Positions 9,792 through 19,297 of a stretch of 64,000 nt of DNA are shown piece after piece. The notes below the pieces were generated by a model. That model saw only the letters and a program-made list of their open reading frames with translations, was not told the origin of the DNA and did no database searches. A program made the position numbers and the translations under genes. The stretch comes from an uncultured Clostridia bacterium (GTDB lineage Bacteria > Bacillota > Clostridia > Oscillospirales > Ruminococcaceae), in the NCBI GenBank assembly GCA_945876435.1, contig CAMCOD010000003.1:45881-109880 (forward strand). The letters run 5' to 3'. Every line of letters starts with the position of its first letter. Position 1 is the first letter of the stretch.

Positions 9792-11030
9792 CTATTTGCT
9801 TTTAACAATACGGCCTTTTTTGATGACGGTATCCACCTGATTGTTGCCGTAACGATAGAAGATGTAGTTCAGGTTTGGTGCGTTCCAGATCAGCAAATCA
9901 GCCTGTTTGCCGCATTCCACTGTTCCCACCTTGTCAGCGCAGCCGATAGCGGCGGCAGCATTCAAGGTTGCCGCGGTCAGAACCTCCTCCGGTGTCATCC
10001 GATATTTGAAGCAGGCAATGTTCATTGCCAGCTGCAAAGACAGATTTGGTGTGGAGCCTGGATTAAAGTCACTGGCAACCGCCACAGGAACACCCGCGTT
10101 GATCATATCTCTGGCTGGTGCGAAGGTGGCTCCCAGATAGAAGGAAGTTGCCGGCAACAGGCAGGCAATGGTTCCACCCTTAGCCATAGAGGCAATGCCC
10201 TCCGGCGGGCAGACGATCAGATGTTCCGCGGAAACTGCAGAAATCTCCCCGGCCAGCACCGAACCGCCGATGGGGTCGATCTCATCGGCATGGATCTTTG
10301 CTTCCAGACCCAGCTCTTTGGCCGCCAAAAGGATCCGTTTGGATTCCTCCGTGGAGAATACACCGGTTTCACAGAACACATCACAGTATTTTGCCAGCTT
10401 ATGCTCCGCCACATAAGGCAGCATCTGGTTGATAATTTGGTCAATGTAAGCTTCTCGATTGTTTTTGTATTCCTCCGGAACCGCGTGAGCCGCCATAAAG
10501 GTCGATACCAATTCCACTGGCTGGCTTTCGTTCAGTCTCTGTACCACACGAAGCTGCTTGCATTCATTCTCCAGATTCAGGCCATAACCACTTTTCGCTT
10601 CGCAAGTGGTAGTGCCCAACGCCAGCATTTCGTCCAAGGCCGCTGCGGTTTTTTCCCGAAGCTCTTCCTCGCTGGCAGCTCTGGTGCTGCGGACAGTGGA
10701 CAGAATGCCGCCGCCCTGGGCCAGAATATCCAGATAAGGCACACCATGGAGCTTCAGCGCCAGCTCGTTTTCCCGCCAGCCGCCGAACACCAGATGGGTG
10801 TGAGCATCCACCAGACCGGCTGTTACCAAGCGCTTCTGTGCGTCAATGACCTGCTCCGCTTCCATGTTTTCCGGCTCGCCTTGGCCGATCTGGGCAATTT
10901 TTCCGTCATCAACGGCGATCCACACATTTTCCTGGATGGAGATCTCACCTTGCTCCTGTCCGGATTTTGCCGCATTGCCGCAGGCAGTAGCCAGCATACC
11001 TATATTTTTGATTAAAAGTTGTGCTTTCAT
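9792..11030 (-). CDS. hutI: imidazolonepropionase
   Basis: LVTAGLVDAHTHLVFGGWRENELALKLHGVPYLDILAQGGGILSTVRSTR; amidohydrolase HutI signature. Confidence 0.95.
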   Translation of the reverse strand: MKAQLLIKNIGMLATACGNAAKSGQEQGEISIQENVWIAVDDGKIAQIGQGEPENMEAEQVIDAQKRLVTAGLVDAHTHLVFGGWRENELALKLHGVPYLDILAQGGGILSTVRSTRAASEEELREKTAAALDEMLALGTTTCEAKSGYGLNLENECKQLRVVQRLNESQPVELVSTFMAAHAVPEEYKNNREAYIDQIINQMLPYVAEHKLAKYCDVFCETGVFSTEESKRILLAAKELGLEAKIHADEIDPIGGSVLAGEISAVSAEHLIVCPPEGIASMAKGGTIACLLPATSFYLGATFAPARDMINAGVPVAVASDFNPGSTPNLSLQLAMNIACFKYRMTPEEVLTAATLNAAAAIGCADKVGTVECGKQADLLIWNAPNLNYIFYRYGNNQVDTVIKKGRIVKSK

Positions 11031-11063
11031 CGCAAACACTCCTTTTTCCGCTTTGTTTTGGGC

Positions 11064-11960
11064 TTACAGGAGATGTTTCTCCATGATCTGGTTCTCTTTA
11101 TCGAAGTTTTCCACCTTCAGGTAGTATTCCGCCGCGTCGATCATAGCGTTCATTGGCAGCAGACCGATGATTTCGGAACCAATGATATGAACGCCGTAAC
11201 GCTCCGCCTCAAAACGGACGTTTTCAAACACCCGGTACATTGGGGTTTTGGTGTAGTTGATCATATTGATGGAAACCTGTGCCACATTGCGTTCTTCCAG
11301 CATGACGCCGATGGCCTTGATCCACTTCATGCCACCAGAGGATTCCCGGATGGTTTTCGCGATCTTGTTGGCGATCTCCAGATCGGAGGTGGAAAGGTTG
11401 ATGTTGAAAGCTACCAGTGGGAAACGGGCGCCAACGGCTACGATACCGGCAGTTGGATGGATCTCATGGTTGCCGTAGTCTGGGTACCACTGAGGATCTT
11501 TCAGTTTTTCCGGCATAGCCTCAAACTGTCCTTTGCGGATAGCAGCCAGATTTCTGCGGTGGGGTGCGGTTGCGGATTCTTCGTAGAGAGTTACTGGCAT
11601 GCCCAGCTCGTTCCAGATGCGCTCCGCTACCTTCTTCGAAAGCTCAATGCATTCCTCCATCTCCACATCTTTTACAGGAGTAAAGGGGATAACGTCAACA
11701 GCGCCCATTCTTGGGTGGGCACCTTCGTGTTTGGTCATGTCAATTTTTTCTACACAGGCTTTTGCGAAACGGAAAGCGGCTTCCGCCATCTGATCCGGGT
11801 CGCCAACCATGGTGAAAACGCTGCGGTTATGGCTCTCGTCCGAGGAATAGTCCATCAGAGTAACGCCTGGAACAGAGCGTACAGCGTCTGCAATATATTC
11901 GATAACTTCCTTGTTTCTGCCTTCGGAGCAGTTGGGAACACATTCGATGATTCTTGCCAT
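11064..11960 (-). CDS. ftcD: glutamate formimidoyltransferase
   Basis: MARIIECVPNCSEGRNKEVIEYIADAVRSVPGVTLMDYSSDESHNRSVFTMVGDP; 298 aa, FtcD N-domain only. Confidence 0.95.
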   Translation of the reverse strand: MARIIECVPNCSEGRNKEVIEYIADAVRSVPGVTLMDYSSDESHNRSVFTMVGDPDQMAEAAFRFAKACVEKIDMTKHEGAHPRMGAVDVIPFTPVKDVEMEECIELSKKVAERIWNELGMPVTLYEESATAPHRRNLAAIRKGQFEAMPEKLKDPQWYPDYGNHEIHPTAGIVAVGARFPLVAFNINLSTSDLEIANKIAKTIRESSGGMKWIKAIGVMLEERNVAQVSINMINYTKTPMYRVFENVRFEAERYGVHIIGSEIIGLLPMNAMIDAAEYYLKVENFDKENQIMEKHLL

Positions 11961-12033
11961 TGTTTTTAATCTCCTTTTTATTTTGTGAAAGCACAGGGAA
12001 ACAAGCTCCTCTGACGAGGAGCTTGTGCACTTT

Positions 12034-14055
12034 TTACTTTTTCTGAACACTTTCCAGAGCGGCTTTTACCACTGCGTCATCTGCGATATAAGGCAGAGTA
12101 ATGTGGTAATCGCCCTGATGAGACTGATTAAACTCGATGCAGGTCTCAATGGAGTGCTCATTTCTTGCCCAGGAACGACGGGCTACACCGCCGATAACGT
12201 CCCAGGTCATGGACAGGCGAAGAATATTATCAACCCGTTCGGAGCCATCCAGCACCATACCAAAACCGCCGTTAATGGCTTTGCCGATACCGGTGCCGCC
12301 GCCGTTGTGCAGAGCAACCAGGCTCATACCGCGAGCGCAGTTACCGGCGAAGCACTGAACCGCCATATCCGCCATAATATTGGAACCGTCTTTAATGTTG
12401 GAGGTTTCGCGGAAGGTGGAGTCGGTGCCGGCAGTGTCGTGGTGGTCACGACCCAGCATAACCGGGCCGATCTTGCCTTCCCGAACCATCTGGTTGAATT
12501 TCAGAGCGATATTGGTTCTGCCATAAGCATCCTGATAGAGAATACGGCACTGAGTACCAACCACCAGTTTATTTTTCTTAGCGTCACGAACCCAGATCCA
12601 GTTATCCCGGTCCTGATAACGGGCATTGGGATTGATGCACTCCATAGCGGCAGCGTCAGTGGCGTCCAGATCCTCCGGTTTGCCGGAGAGGCAGCACCAG
12701 CGGAACGGGCCGTAGCCGTAGTCAAAGAGACAAGGACCCAGAATGTCCTCAACGTAGGATGGGAAGACGAAGCCGTCTACTTCATCATGGCCGTTGCGGC
12801 AAATTTCCGGAACGCCAGCGTCATAAATAGCCTTCAGGAAGCTGTTGCCGTAGTCAAAGAAGTAGGTTCCTTTGTCATGGAGCTTGCAGATCAACTCATA
12901 GTGGTGGCGCAGGGTCTTGTTCACCAACTCTTTGAAGCCTTCCGGATCGGTAGCAAGCATTTCGGTGCGCTGTTCAAAGGTCAGACCCTGTGGGCAGTAG
13001 CCGCCGTCGTATGGAACATGGCAGGAGGTCTGGTCAGAGAGCAGGTCTACATGAATATCCTTCTCCAGCAGGTACTCCAGCAGGTCAACCACATTGCCGT
13101 GGTAAGCGACAGCGCAGGGAACCTTGGCTTCCTGTGCTTCTCTTGCCCATTTTACGGCTTCTTCCAGGCTGTCGGTGTATTTATCGACCCAACCCTGGGT
13201 GTAGCGGGTCATGAGACGGGACATATCCACTTCGGCAATGATGGACGCAGCGCCGGCAATATCGGCTGCTTTGCCCTGTGCGCCGGACATACCGCCCAGA
13301 CCGGAGCTGACAAAGAGCTTGCCGGCCAGGTTTCCTTCCTTCGGAACGCCCAGGAACAGACGGCCTGCGTTGAGCAGAGTGTTGAAGGTACCGTGAACAA
13401 TGCCCTGTGGGCCGATGTACATCCAGCCGCCGGCGGTCATCTGGCCATAGTTGGCAACACCCAAAGCGGCAGCACGGTTAAACTGTTGCTGATTATCAAA
13501 CATACCGATCATCAAACCGTTGGTGATGATGACTCTTGGGGAAGTTTTATGGGATTTGAACAGGCCCAGCGGATGACCGGACTCCATAACCAGTGTTTGT
13601 TCATCGGTCATGACTTCCAGGTATTTTTTGATCAGGCGGTACTGCATCCAGTTCTGGCAAACCTGACCGGTCTCGCCGTAGGTGGTCAGTTCATACGGAT
13701 AAAGAGCAACATCAAAGTCCAGGTTATTGTCGATCATTACCTGGCAGGCTTTGCCTTCAATGCAGTTGCCTTTGTATTCGTCGATAGGCTTGCCGTGCAG
13801 TTCGCCCTCCGGACGGAAACGGTAGCCGTAAATACGGCCGTATGTCTCCAGTTCTTCCGCAAACTCCTTGGCCATCTGCTCGTGATGGTCAGGATGAATG
13901 TAGCGCAGGGCATTTTTAATGGCCAGTTCTTTGTCGGCCTGGCTCAAATGCGATTCTCTCTTCGGCGCGCGACGGATTCCTTCTCGGATCGGGGGATATT
14001 CCGGCAGGTCGTAATCCAGTTTTATGGTCATAGCGTCGTCAATATTGAAATCCAT
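12034..14055 (-). CDS. hutU: urocanate hydratase
   Basis: 673 aa long-form urocanase (TAGGWMYIGPQGIVHGTFNTLLNAGR, SSGLGGMSGAQGKAADIAGA, GDHHDTAGTDSTFRETSNIKDGSN variants). Confidence 0.95.
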   Translation of the reverse strand: MDFNIDDAMTIKLDYDLPEYPPIREGIRRAPKRESHLSQADKELAIKNALRYIHPDHHEQMAKEFAEELETYGRIYGYRFRPEGELHGKPIDEYKGNCIEGKACQVMIDNNLDFDVALYPYELTTYGETGQVCQNWMQYRLIKKYLEVMTDEQTLVMESGHPLGLFKSHKTSPRVIITNGLMIGMFDNQQQFNRAAALGVANYGQMTAGGWMYIGPQGIVHGTFNTLLNAGRLFLGVPKEGNLAGKLFVSSGLGGMSGAQGKAADIAGAASIIAEVDMSRLMTRYTQGWVDKYTDSLEEAVKWAREAQEAKVPCAVAYHGNVVDLLEYLLEKDIHVDLLSDQTSCHVPYDGGYCPQGLTFEQRTEMLATDPEGFKELVNKTLRHHYELICKLHDKGTYFFDYGNSFLKAIYDAGVPEICRNGHDEVDGFVFPSYVEDILGPCLFDYGYGPFRWCCLSGKPEDLDATDAAAMECINPNARYQDRDNWIWVRDAKKNKLVVGTQCRILYQDAYGRTNIALKFNQMVREGKIGPVMLGRDHHDTAGTDSTFRETSNIKDGSNIMADMAVQCFAGNCARGMSLVALHNGGGTGIGKAINGGFGMVLDGSERVDNILRLSMTWDVIGGVARRSWARNEHSIETCIEFNQSHQGDYHITLPYIADDAVVKAALESVQKK

Positions 14056-14092
14056 ACAAATTCCTCCTTATGTTCATGTTGATATTTTTCAG

Positions 14093-15670
14093 TTAGTCAA
14101 AGTCAGGAACCATCTCGTCCACGATCTGCAGCAGCTTCTCATCCCGAATGATCTTCTCCACTGCTTCAATATCCGGACGGATCTCCCGGTCAATCTCATA
14201 GAAGTCCACTTTTTCACGAACCAGCTCATAAACCTTCTGGTGAACCGGGGAGATGCCCTGTCCATGGGTGTTCAAGCGGCGGCGAATGTCAATGGCCTGG
14301 CAGGCAGTCAGCAGCTCGTCCGCCAGAACAGACAGGGTATTCTGTAAAATCCAGCCGGATTTTCTGGCTGCGGTGGTACCCATGGAAACCATATCCTCCT
14401 GGTTCGCGGAAGATGGGATGGAGTCAACGGAAGCAGGATGAGCCAGAACCTTGTTTTCCGATACCATAGAAGCCGCAGAGTACTGTACGATCATAAATCC
14501 AGAGTTTACGCCGCCCTGGGTGGTCAGGAACGGGGTCAGGCCGTTGGACAGAGCCGCATTCACCATGCGCTCGGTGCGGCGCTCGGAAATATCAGCGATC
14601 TCAGAGCAGGCGATGCCCAGAAAATCGAAAGCCAGAGCCATTGGTTCGCCGTGGAAATTGCCGCCGGAGATAACAGCCTCGTCATCCAGGAACATCAGCG
14701 GGTTATCGGTTACGGCGTTCAGCTCGATCTCCACCTTGGAGCGCACATATTCGATGGCATCACGGATCGCGCCGTGAACCTGCGGGATGCAGCGCAGGGA
14801 GTAAGCGTCCTGTACACGGTCATTCTGGCACTTGGACAGGATTTCGGAGCCTTCGGTAAGCAGGAGGATGTTTTTTGCAACCTGCATCTGGCCTTTATGG
14901 CCGCGAACCTGATGAACGCGGGGATCAAAGGCATTTTTCAGACCGGTGAGGGCTTCCATGCTCAGGGAAGCAACTACATCGGCGGTTTTTGCGGCGCGGA
15001 TGGTGTCATACAAAGCCAAAGTACCTACGGAAGTCATGGCGCAGGTACCATTGGTCAGTCCCAGACCCTCTTTGCAGACCAGAGTGTCAACCGTCTGGAT
15101 GCCGGCTTTCGCCATTGCTTCACCGCCGTCCATTTCCACGCCTTCATAAACAGCGCGTCCTTTGCCCAGCAGCGGCAGACACATATGCGCCAGTGGGGTC
15201 AGGTCGCCGGAAGCACCCAGAGAACCCTTCTGGGGAACCACAGGAACCACATTTTTATTGAGCATTTCTACCATCATTTCTACCAGCAGCGGACGAACGC
15301 CGGAAACACCGCCGCAGAGGGCATTGGCACGCAGCAGCAGCATACCGCGGACAACTTCCTGGCTGTAAGGATCGCCGGTAGCCGTGCAGTGGCTGAGGAT
15401 CAGATTGGTGGAAAGCTGGTTGGACATTTCTTCCGGTACGGCAACGGTGGCGAAGTCACCGAAACCGGTGGTGATGCCGTAAGCGACACGCTTTTCTGCG
15501 GCAATTTTTTCAGCCAAGGCACGGGATTCTTTCATGGCCTCCATGGCTTTGGGAGCGAGAGAAACTTTTGCGCCGTAACGGGCTACTGCAACGAAGGTCT
15601 CGATGGTCAGGCTATGGCCGTCGATAACGATTTCTTTTACAGCAGATGGTTTCATCAACATGCGGAACAC
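14093..15670 (-). CDS. hutH: histidine ammonia-lyase
   Basis: GSLGASGDLTPLAHM (MIO-forming ASG), GLTNGTCAMTSVGTLALYDTI, QDAYSLRCIPQVHGA; the exact Met start among clustered ATGs is uncertain. Confidence 0.96.
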   Translation of the reverse strand: MFRMLMKPSAVKEIVIDGHSLTIETFVAVARYGAKVSLAPKAMEAMKESRALAEKIAAEKRVAYGITTGFGDFATVAVPEEMSNQLSTNLILSHCTATGDPYSQEVVRGMLLLRANALCGGVSGVRPLLVEMMVEMLNKNVVPVVPQKGSLGASGDLTPLAHMCLPLLGKGRAVYEGVEMDGGEAMAKAGIQTVDTLVCKEGLGLTNGTCAMTSVGTLALYDTIRAAKTADVVASLSMEALTGLKNAFDPRVHQVRGHKGQMQVAKNILLLTEGSEILSKCQNDRVQDAYSLRCIPQVHGAIRDAIEYVRSKVEIELNAVTDNPLMFLDDEAVISGGNFHGEPMALAFDFLGIACSEIADISERRTERMVNAALSNGLTPFLTTQGGVNSGFMIVQYSAASMVSENKVLAHPASVDSIPSSANQEDMVSMGTTAARKSGWILQNTLSVLADELLTACQAIDIRRRLNTHGQGISPVHQKVYELVREKVDFYEIDREIRPDIEAVEKIIRDEKLLQIVDEMVPDFD

Positions 15671-15824
15671 TCACTTTCTTATAGAAAATAAACAGGGCAA
15701 AATTGCGCCTTTTGTCATAATTCCATCCTAACAGATTGCCCCACCAGCGTCAATTCCAAATCCCCCTTTCTTCCCCAAGAATCTCTGTATTTTATAGTTT
15801 AGTCCGCGAAAATTTTAGCACTAT

Positions 15825-15845
15825 GTAGCATGGTAAAGTAGCATG
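15825..15845. repeat. GTAGCATG direct repeat in the hut upstream region
   Basis: GTAGCATG at 15825-15832 and again at 15838-15845 (13-bp period). Confidence 0.5.
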
Positions 15846-15865
15846 ATAACAGGCTAAAGCGCAGC

Positions 15866-15896
15866 AAAAAATCCACCCGTCACCGGATGGATTTTC
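15866..15896 (-). terminator. intrinsic terminator downstream of the DUF3810 gene
   Basis: Minus strand AAAATCCATCCGGTGACGGGTGGATTTTTT. Confidence 0.75.
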
Positions 15897-15900
15897 CTCC

Positions 15901-16986
15901 CTAACATTTCCCCTTAAAATATTCCACCAGAAGATCCACACACTGTCCATAACTCTGTATGCCGGCCTCCTGCTGGTTGTGTTTCAGGTAGCTGTCGTAC
16001 ACCGTAGTCGCCGCAGTCTCCACCGGGGACTCAAATTTCGCCCAGTAAGCACTGTTATCCCGCCAATCCTGCAAAACTTCCTCCGGCAAAGTCTCCCGGA
16101 TGGCAAGCCACGCCTCCCGATCCACCCCGGACAGGGCATTGCCCAGATGGGTCAGGCCGGAAAGATAGCCGGAATACGCATAAACTGTTTTCCCGGAAGT
16201 AACACAAGCGGTGATTCCTACAAAATTCGCCTCTGCTTCACTGTTCACCCGCCGCTGATGGGCCATTTCGTGGGCAATGGTCTCCGGCTGAAGAGCTGGC
16301 GGGAAGTCCACATTCACGTTTGCTTCCCCTGTAAATGGAAAATAAAAACCGGTAAAACCGATGAGACTCATAAATTTGGAAAAAAGCATGGGTTTGGGCC
16401 GCAGCATTTTCTGCTTCAGCAGAGGAAATTCCTCCTCTATTGCGTCATACAGCCCCTGGGTATCCTGGAAAAAGCCGTTTTCCGCAAAATGCCCCTCCCC
16501 ATCCCTGGCAACCTTTTGGGAATAGTCCCCTGCCTGCTCCGCAAAATATTGGGTCACCTTGATCAGTTCCTCCACAGACACACCTGTTGAGACAAGGCCA
16601 CTTTTTTCTCCAAAGCTGCTGCCGTAATAGCCGATGGCCCAAAGCCAGTTGTAGCCTGACCAAATTATTGCCGGGATCAGGGCCATCGCCGCTACGCGCA
16701 TCATAAAAATTTGGACTTTTTTCTTCCAACCAGAGGTTTTTATCACTTCTCTGATCAAACGCAGCAACAGCCAAAGGAAAAGGATAACAACCAAGACGTA
16801 AAAAAACTCTGCCAGAGAGAAGGGGAAAACACTAGTCACCCGCCCCAAGCTTTCCCGGATCGGGGCGGAAATGTGATTTACCACCCAATCCGCCGCATCC
16901 TGATATGGCCGAAGCAAATAAAACAATCCTGTCAGTACAGCAAGCATCACCCAGCCCGTCAGAAGGGCTTTTTCTTTCTTCTTCAT
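15901..16986 (-). CDS. DUF3810 family membrane protein with HExxH motif
   Basis: 361 aa, N-terminal TM segments, FPPALQPETIAHEMAHQRRVNSEAEANFVGITACVTS. Confidence 0.8.
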   Translation of the reverse strand: MKKKEKALLTGWVMLAVLTGLFYLLRPYQDAADWVVNHISAPIRESLGRVTSVFPFSLAEFFYVLVVILFLWLLLRLIREVIKTSGWKKKVQIFMMRVAAMALIPAIIWSGYNWLWAIGYYGSSFGEKSGLVSTGVSVEELIKVTQYFAEQAGDYSQKVARDGEGHFAENGFFQDTQGLYDAIEEEFPLLKQKMLRPKPMLFSKFMSLIGFTGFYFPFTGEANVNVDFPPALQPETIAHEMAHQRRVNSEAEANFVGITACVTSGKTVYAYSGYLSGLTHLGNALSGVDREAWLAIRETLPEEVLQDWRDNSAYWAKFESPVETAATTVYDSYLKHNQQEAGIQSYGQCVDLLVEYFKGKC

Positions 16987-17018
16987 GTTTTCTCTTCCTT
17001 TTTTTGATTGATTGGACG

Positions 17019-17054
17019 AAAAAACGCTTCGCAGAGAACTGCGAAGCGTTTTTT
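17019..17054 (-). terminator. terminator of the tRNA cluster
   Basis: AAAAAACGCTTCGCAG-AGAA-CTGCGAAGCGTTTTTT. Confidence 0.85.
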
Positions 17055-17129
17055 GGAGCGGGTTACGAGGCTCGAACTCGCTACCTCCACCTTGGCAAGG
17101 TGGCGCTCTACCAGATGAGCTAAACCCGC
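17054..17129 (-). tRNA. tRNA-Gly(GCC)
   Basis: Reverse complement GCGGGTTTAGCTCATCTGGTAGAGCGCCACCTTGCCAAGGTGGAGGTAGCGAGTTCGAGCCTCGTAACCCGCTCCA; full cloverleaf, encoded CCA. Confidence 0.97.
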
Positions 17130-17145
17130 AAACAACTGTCTTTTA

Positions 17146-17219
17146 TGGAGCAGGTGACGAGAATCGAACTCGCAACCTCAGCTTGGGAAGCTGATGTTTT
17201 ACCACTAAACTACACCTGC
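17146..17219 (-). tRNA. tRNA-Gly(CCC)
   Basis: Reverse complement GCAGGTGTAGTTTAGTGGTAAAACATCAGCTTCCCAAGCTGATGTTGCGAGTTCGATTCTCGTCACCTGCTCCA; anticodon loop TTCCCAA. Confidence 0.96.
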
Positions 17220-17255
17220 ATATCCGGCTGAACCCAAAGATTCAGCCGGTATTGT

Positions 17256-17331
17256 TGGTCTGAGTGGCGGGACTTGAACCCACGGCCTCTACCACCCCAA
17301 GGTAGCACGCTACCAGCTGCGCCACACCCAG
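17256..17331 (-). tRNA. tRNA-Pro(GGG)
   Basis: Reverse complement CTGGGTGTGGCGCAGCTGGTAGCGTGCTACCTTGGGGTGGTAGAGGCCGTGGGTTCAAGTCCCGCCACTCAGACCA. Confidence 0.96.
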
Positions 17332-17425
17332 ATCTACTGACGATTATTATATCACATCCTATGGAAAAATCAAGTACAAAATTACTTCGCTCTTTAAAAA
17401 ATCCATCGACTCTTTTCGCCGCCCC

Positions 17426-17746
17426 CTATTTCCCACTGAGTGAGCGCAAAACAAAGCTTTCTTCCTCCAACTGGGCTTTCAGTTCCATGATCAGACGGCA
17501 CTGCTGGCGGATATCGGCAGCTCTTTCTTCGCATTGTTCCCGTATTCTCTCCAGCCGACCGATGTAAAGGGCCACGCTGCGGTTGGACGGATCCTTTTCC
17601 CGAAGCATTTGCTGCTCCAGACAGGCCTTTTCATCCATTTTTTCAACGGTTTCCAACTGTTTCAGCAGCTCCGGGATCTTCCGCAGATACTCGCTGTAAA
17701 CCTCCATGCGGCAGCGTTCTTCCTGTGTATTCAGCAAACGTTCCAT
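17426..17746 (-). CDS. hypothetical coiled-coil small protein (106 aa)
   Basis: MERLLNTQEERCRMEVYSEYLRKIPELLKQLETVEKMDEKACLEQQMLREKDPSNRSVALYIGRLERIREQCEERAADI; GGAGG RBS before the internal ATG. Confidence 0.6.
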   Translation of the reverse strand: MERLLNTQEERCRMEVYSEYLRKIPELLKQLETVEKMDEKACLEQQMLREKDPSNRSVALYIGRLERIREQCEERAADIRQQCRLIMELKAQLEEESFVLRSLSGK

Positions 17747-17891
17747 AAAGCACCTCCAGCATAATTTTCTGCTTTCAGTATAACGCAGCCACAGCAAAAA
17801 GTCCATGACTAAGCTGTAAACATCGAAGCCATTCCCTTGTCTTTTCCATTTTTCCATGTTAGAATGAGGGAAAAAGGAAAGGAGACTGGCC

Positions 17892-18143
17892 ATGCTGGAC
17901 TATCGCTTTGACACGCAGCTTTTGATTGAGGGAGAACAGCTTTCGGAAGACAGCATCCACGAACATATTCTTCAAACCATTCCCGGTGACTGTCTGCTGG
18001 TGGTGGGGGATGATACCCTGATCAAAGTTCATTACCACACGAACCTTCCCTGGAAAGTTTTGGAGTATGCCGCCTCTTTGGGCGACATCCATGATATTAT
18101 CGTGGAAAATATGGAGCGTCAAACCAATGACCTTCACGGATAA
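17892..18143 (+). CDS. stand-alone FakA/DAK-associated domain protein (83 aa)
   Basis: MLDYRFDTQLLIEGEQLSEDSIHEHILQTIPGDCLLVVGDDTLIKVHYHTNLPWKVLEYAASLGDIHDIIVENM matches the [35 protein letters not shown]...I.NM region of FakA-type kinases. RBS AAAGGAGA. Confidence 0.75.
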   Translation: MLDYRFDTQLLIEGEQLSEDSIHEHILQTIPGDCLLVVGDDTLIKVHYHTNLPWKVLEYAASLGDIHDIIVENMERQTNDLHG

Positions 18144-18148
18144 GTCGA

Positions 18149-18188
18149 CAAAAAGAGCCAGCCGCAGATGCGGCTGGCTCTTTTTCGC
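18149..18188. terminator. intrinsic terminator
   Basis: AAAAAGAGCCAGCCGCAGATGCGGCTGGCTCTTTTT. Confidence 0.85.
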
Positions 18189-18202
18189 TTATTTTTAAGA
18201 CA

Positions 18203-18856
18203 TTAAGCTTTGTTGAACATGGATTTCGGCACACCGCAGATGGGGCATTTGTAATCCTCCGGCTCATCGGCAATATCCCCTTCGTGGACATAGCCGCAGA
18301 TGGAGCAGACATACTTCACTTCCTCTTTTTCCGCCGGTTTTTCTGCTTCCTCCGGCACATAGGTAGGAGCGTTTTTCGGTGCTCCGCCCTTGATCACTTC
18401 ATGATAGTAACGATAGGTCATTGGAGGCAGAGAATTTCCTTCCGTTGCTTCCTTTACTGCCGCCAAAATGATCATATGGGTACCCGCGTCGGTCATGGAA
18501 ACCACATCACAGGTAAAACCGCCGCAGCAGTTTTCCTCCAACACCGGCAAACCATCCACCATGGTATAGTTCAGCTCTGTCAGCTTGTCATGGTCACGGC
18601 CGCTGGTAAAGCCCAGGTTGGTAATAACCTTACGAGGGCTTTCTTCCGACAGGATGGACACGCTGAAACGTCCGCTGTTTTTGATGACCTCATAGGTATA
18701 ATTGTCCTTGTTCATGCTGATGGCAACCATAGCCGGCTGGCTGGTGATCTGGAAAACAGTATTGACAATACAGCCGGTAGGACGCTGGCCGTCCATGGCA
18801 AGAATGCTGTATACGCCATAGGACAATTTTCTCATTGTGCTGCTGATTAAACTCAT
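18203..18856 (-). CDS. flavin reductase domain fused to C-terminal rubredoxin (high-molecular-weight rubredoxin type)
   Basis: 217 aa. FMN-binding flavin reductase N-terminus plus [35 protein letters not shown] rubredoxin. Confidence 0.9.
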   Translation of the reverse strand: MSLISSTMRKLSYGVYSILAMDGQRPTGCIVNTVFQITSQPAMVAISMNKDNYTYEVIKNSGRFSVSILSEESPRKVITNLGFTSGRDHDKLTELNYTMVDGLPVLEENCCGGFTCDVVSMTDAGTHMIILAAVKEATEGNSLPPMTYRYYHEVIKGGAPKNAPTYVPEEAEKPAEKEEVKYVCSICGYVHEGDIADEPEDYKCPICGVPKSMFNKA

Positions 18857-18895
18857 AATGTGCCTCCTTCATCAACTTCTGCAGGGTTTCATTCC

Positions 18896-19273
18896 CTACA
18901 GCTCTTTTACCCAAAGCCCGTGGAGATTGCAGTAGCTGTAAACCGCTTTGGCTTTGTCATCATCAGACACCAGGAATCGAGCTTTCGGCTCATCCTCCGG
19001 ATTCAGGTAGCGGAATTGTCCGCCTTTTTCTGTTTCCAGATAGATCCATCCAATGTGATGCTCCGCACTCATGGGATGAATGACGCTGCCTACAACAGCG
19101 GTAACACAGTTTCCTTCTGCGGTTACTTCCGGAATATGTTTTTCAACCGCGGCTTCCGTGGCGTTGGCTTTCAGTTCCTCCATTGGCTTGCCGCAGCAGA
19201 ACAGCTTACCGAAAGCTTCCGTATTCTCCTGGACGATTTTTCCACAGATTGGGCATTTATAGAATTTTTTCAT
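18896..19273 (-). CDS. desulfoferrodoxin / superoxide reductase
   Basis: MKKFYKCPICGKIVQ...LFCCGKPMEEL...SVIHPMSAEHHIGWIYLET...YCNLHGLWVKEL. Confidence 0.94.
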   Translation of the reverse strand: MKKFYKCPICGKIVQENTEAFGKLFCCGKPMEELKANATEAAVEKHIPEVTAEGNCVTAVVGSVIHPMSAEHHIGWIYLETEKGGQFRYLNPEDEPKARFLVSDDDKAKAVYSYCNLHGLWVKEL

Positions 19274-19297
19274 AAAAATTATCCTCCCTTTATTTAT

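Noticed and set aside
12025-14082. 685 aa plus-strand ORF
   Set aside because: Exactly antisense to hutU; composition is an artefact of codon bias, no RBS or domain similarity.
14438-15691. 417 aa plus-strand ORF
   Set aside because: Antisense to hutH, which has full motif support.
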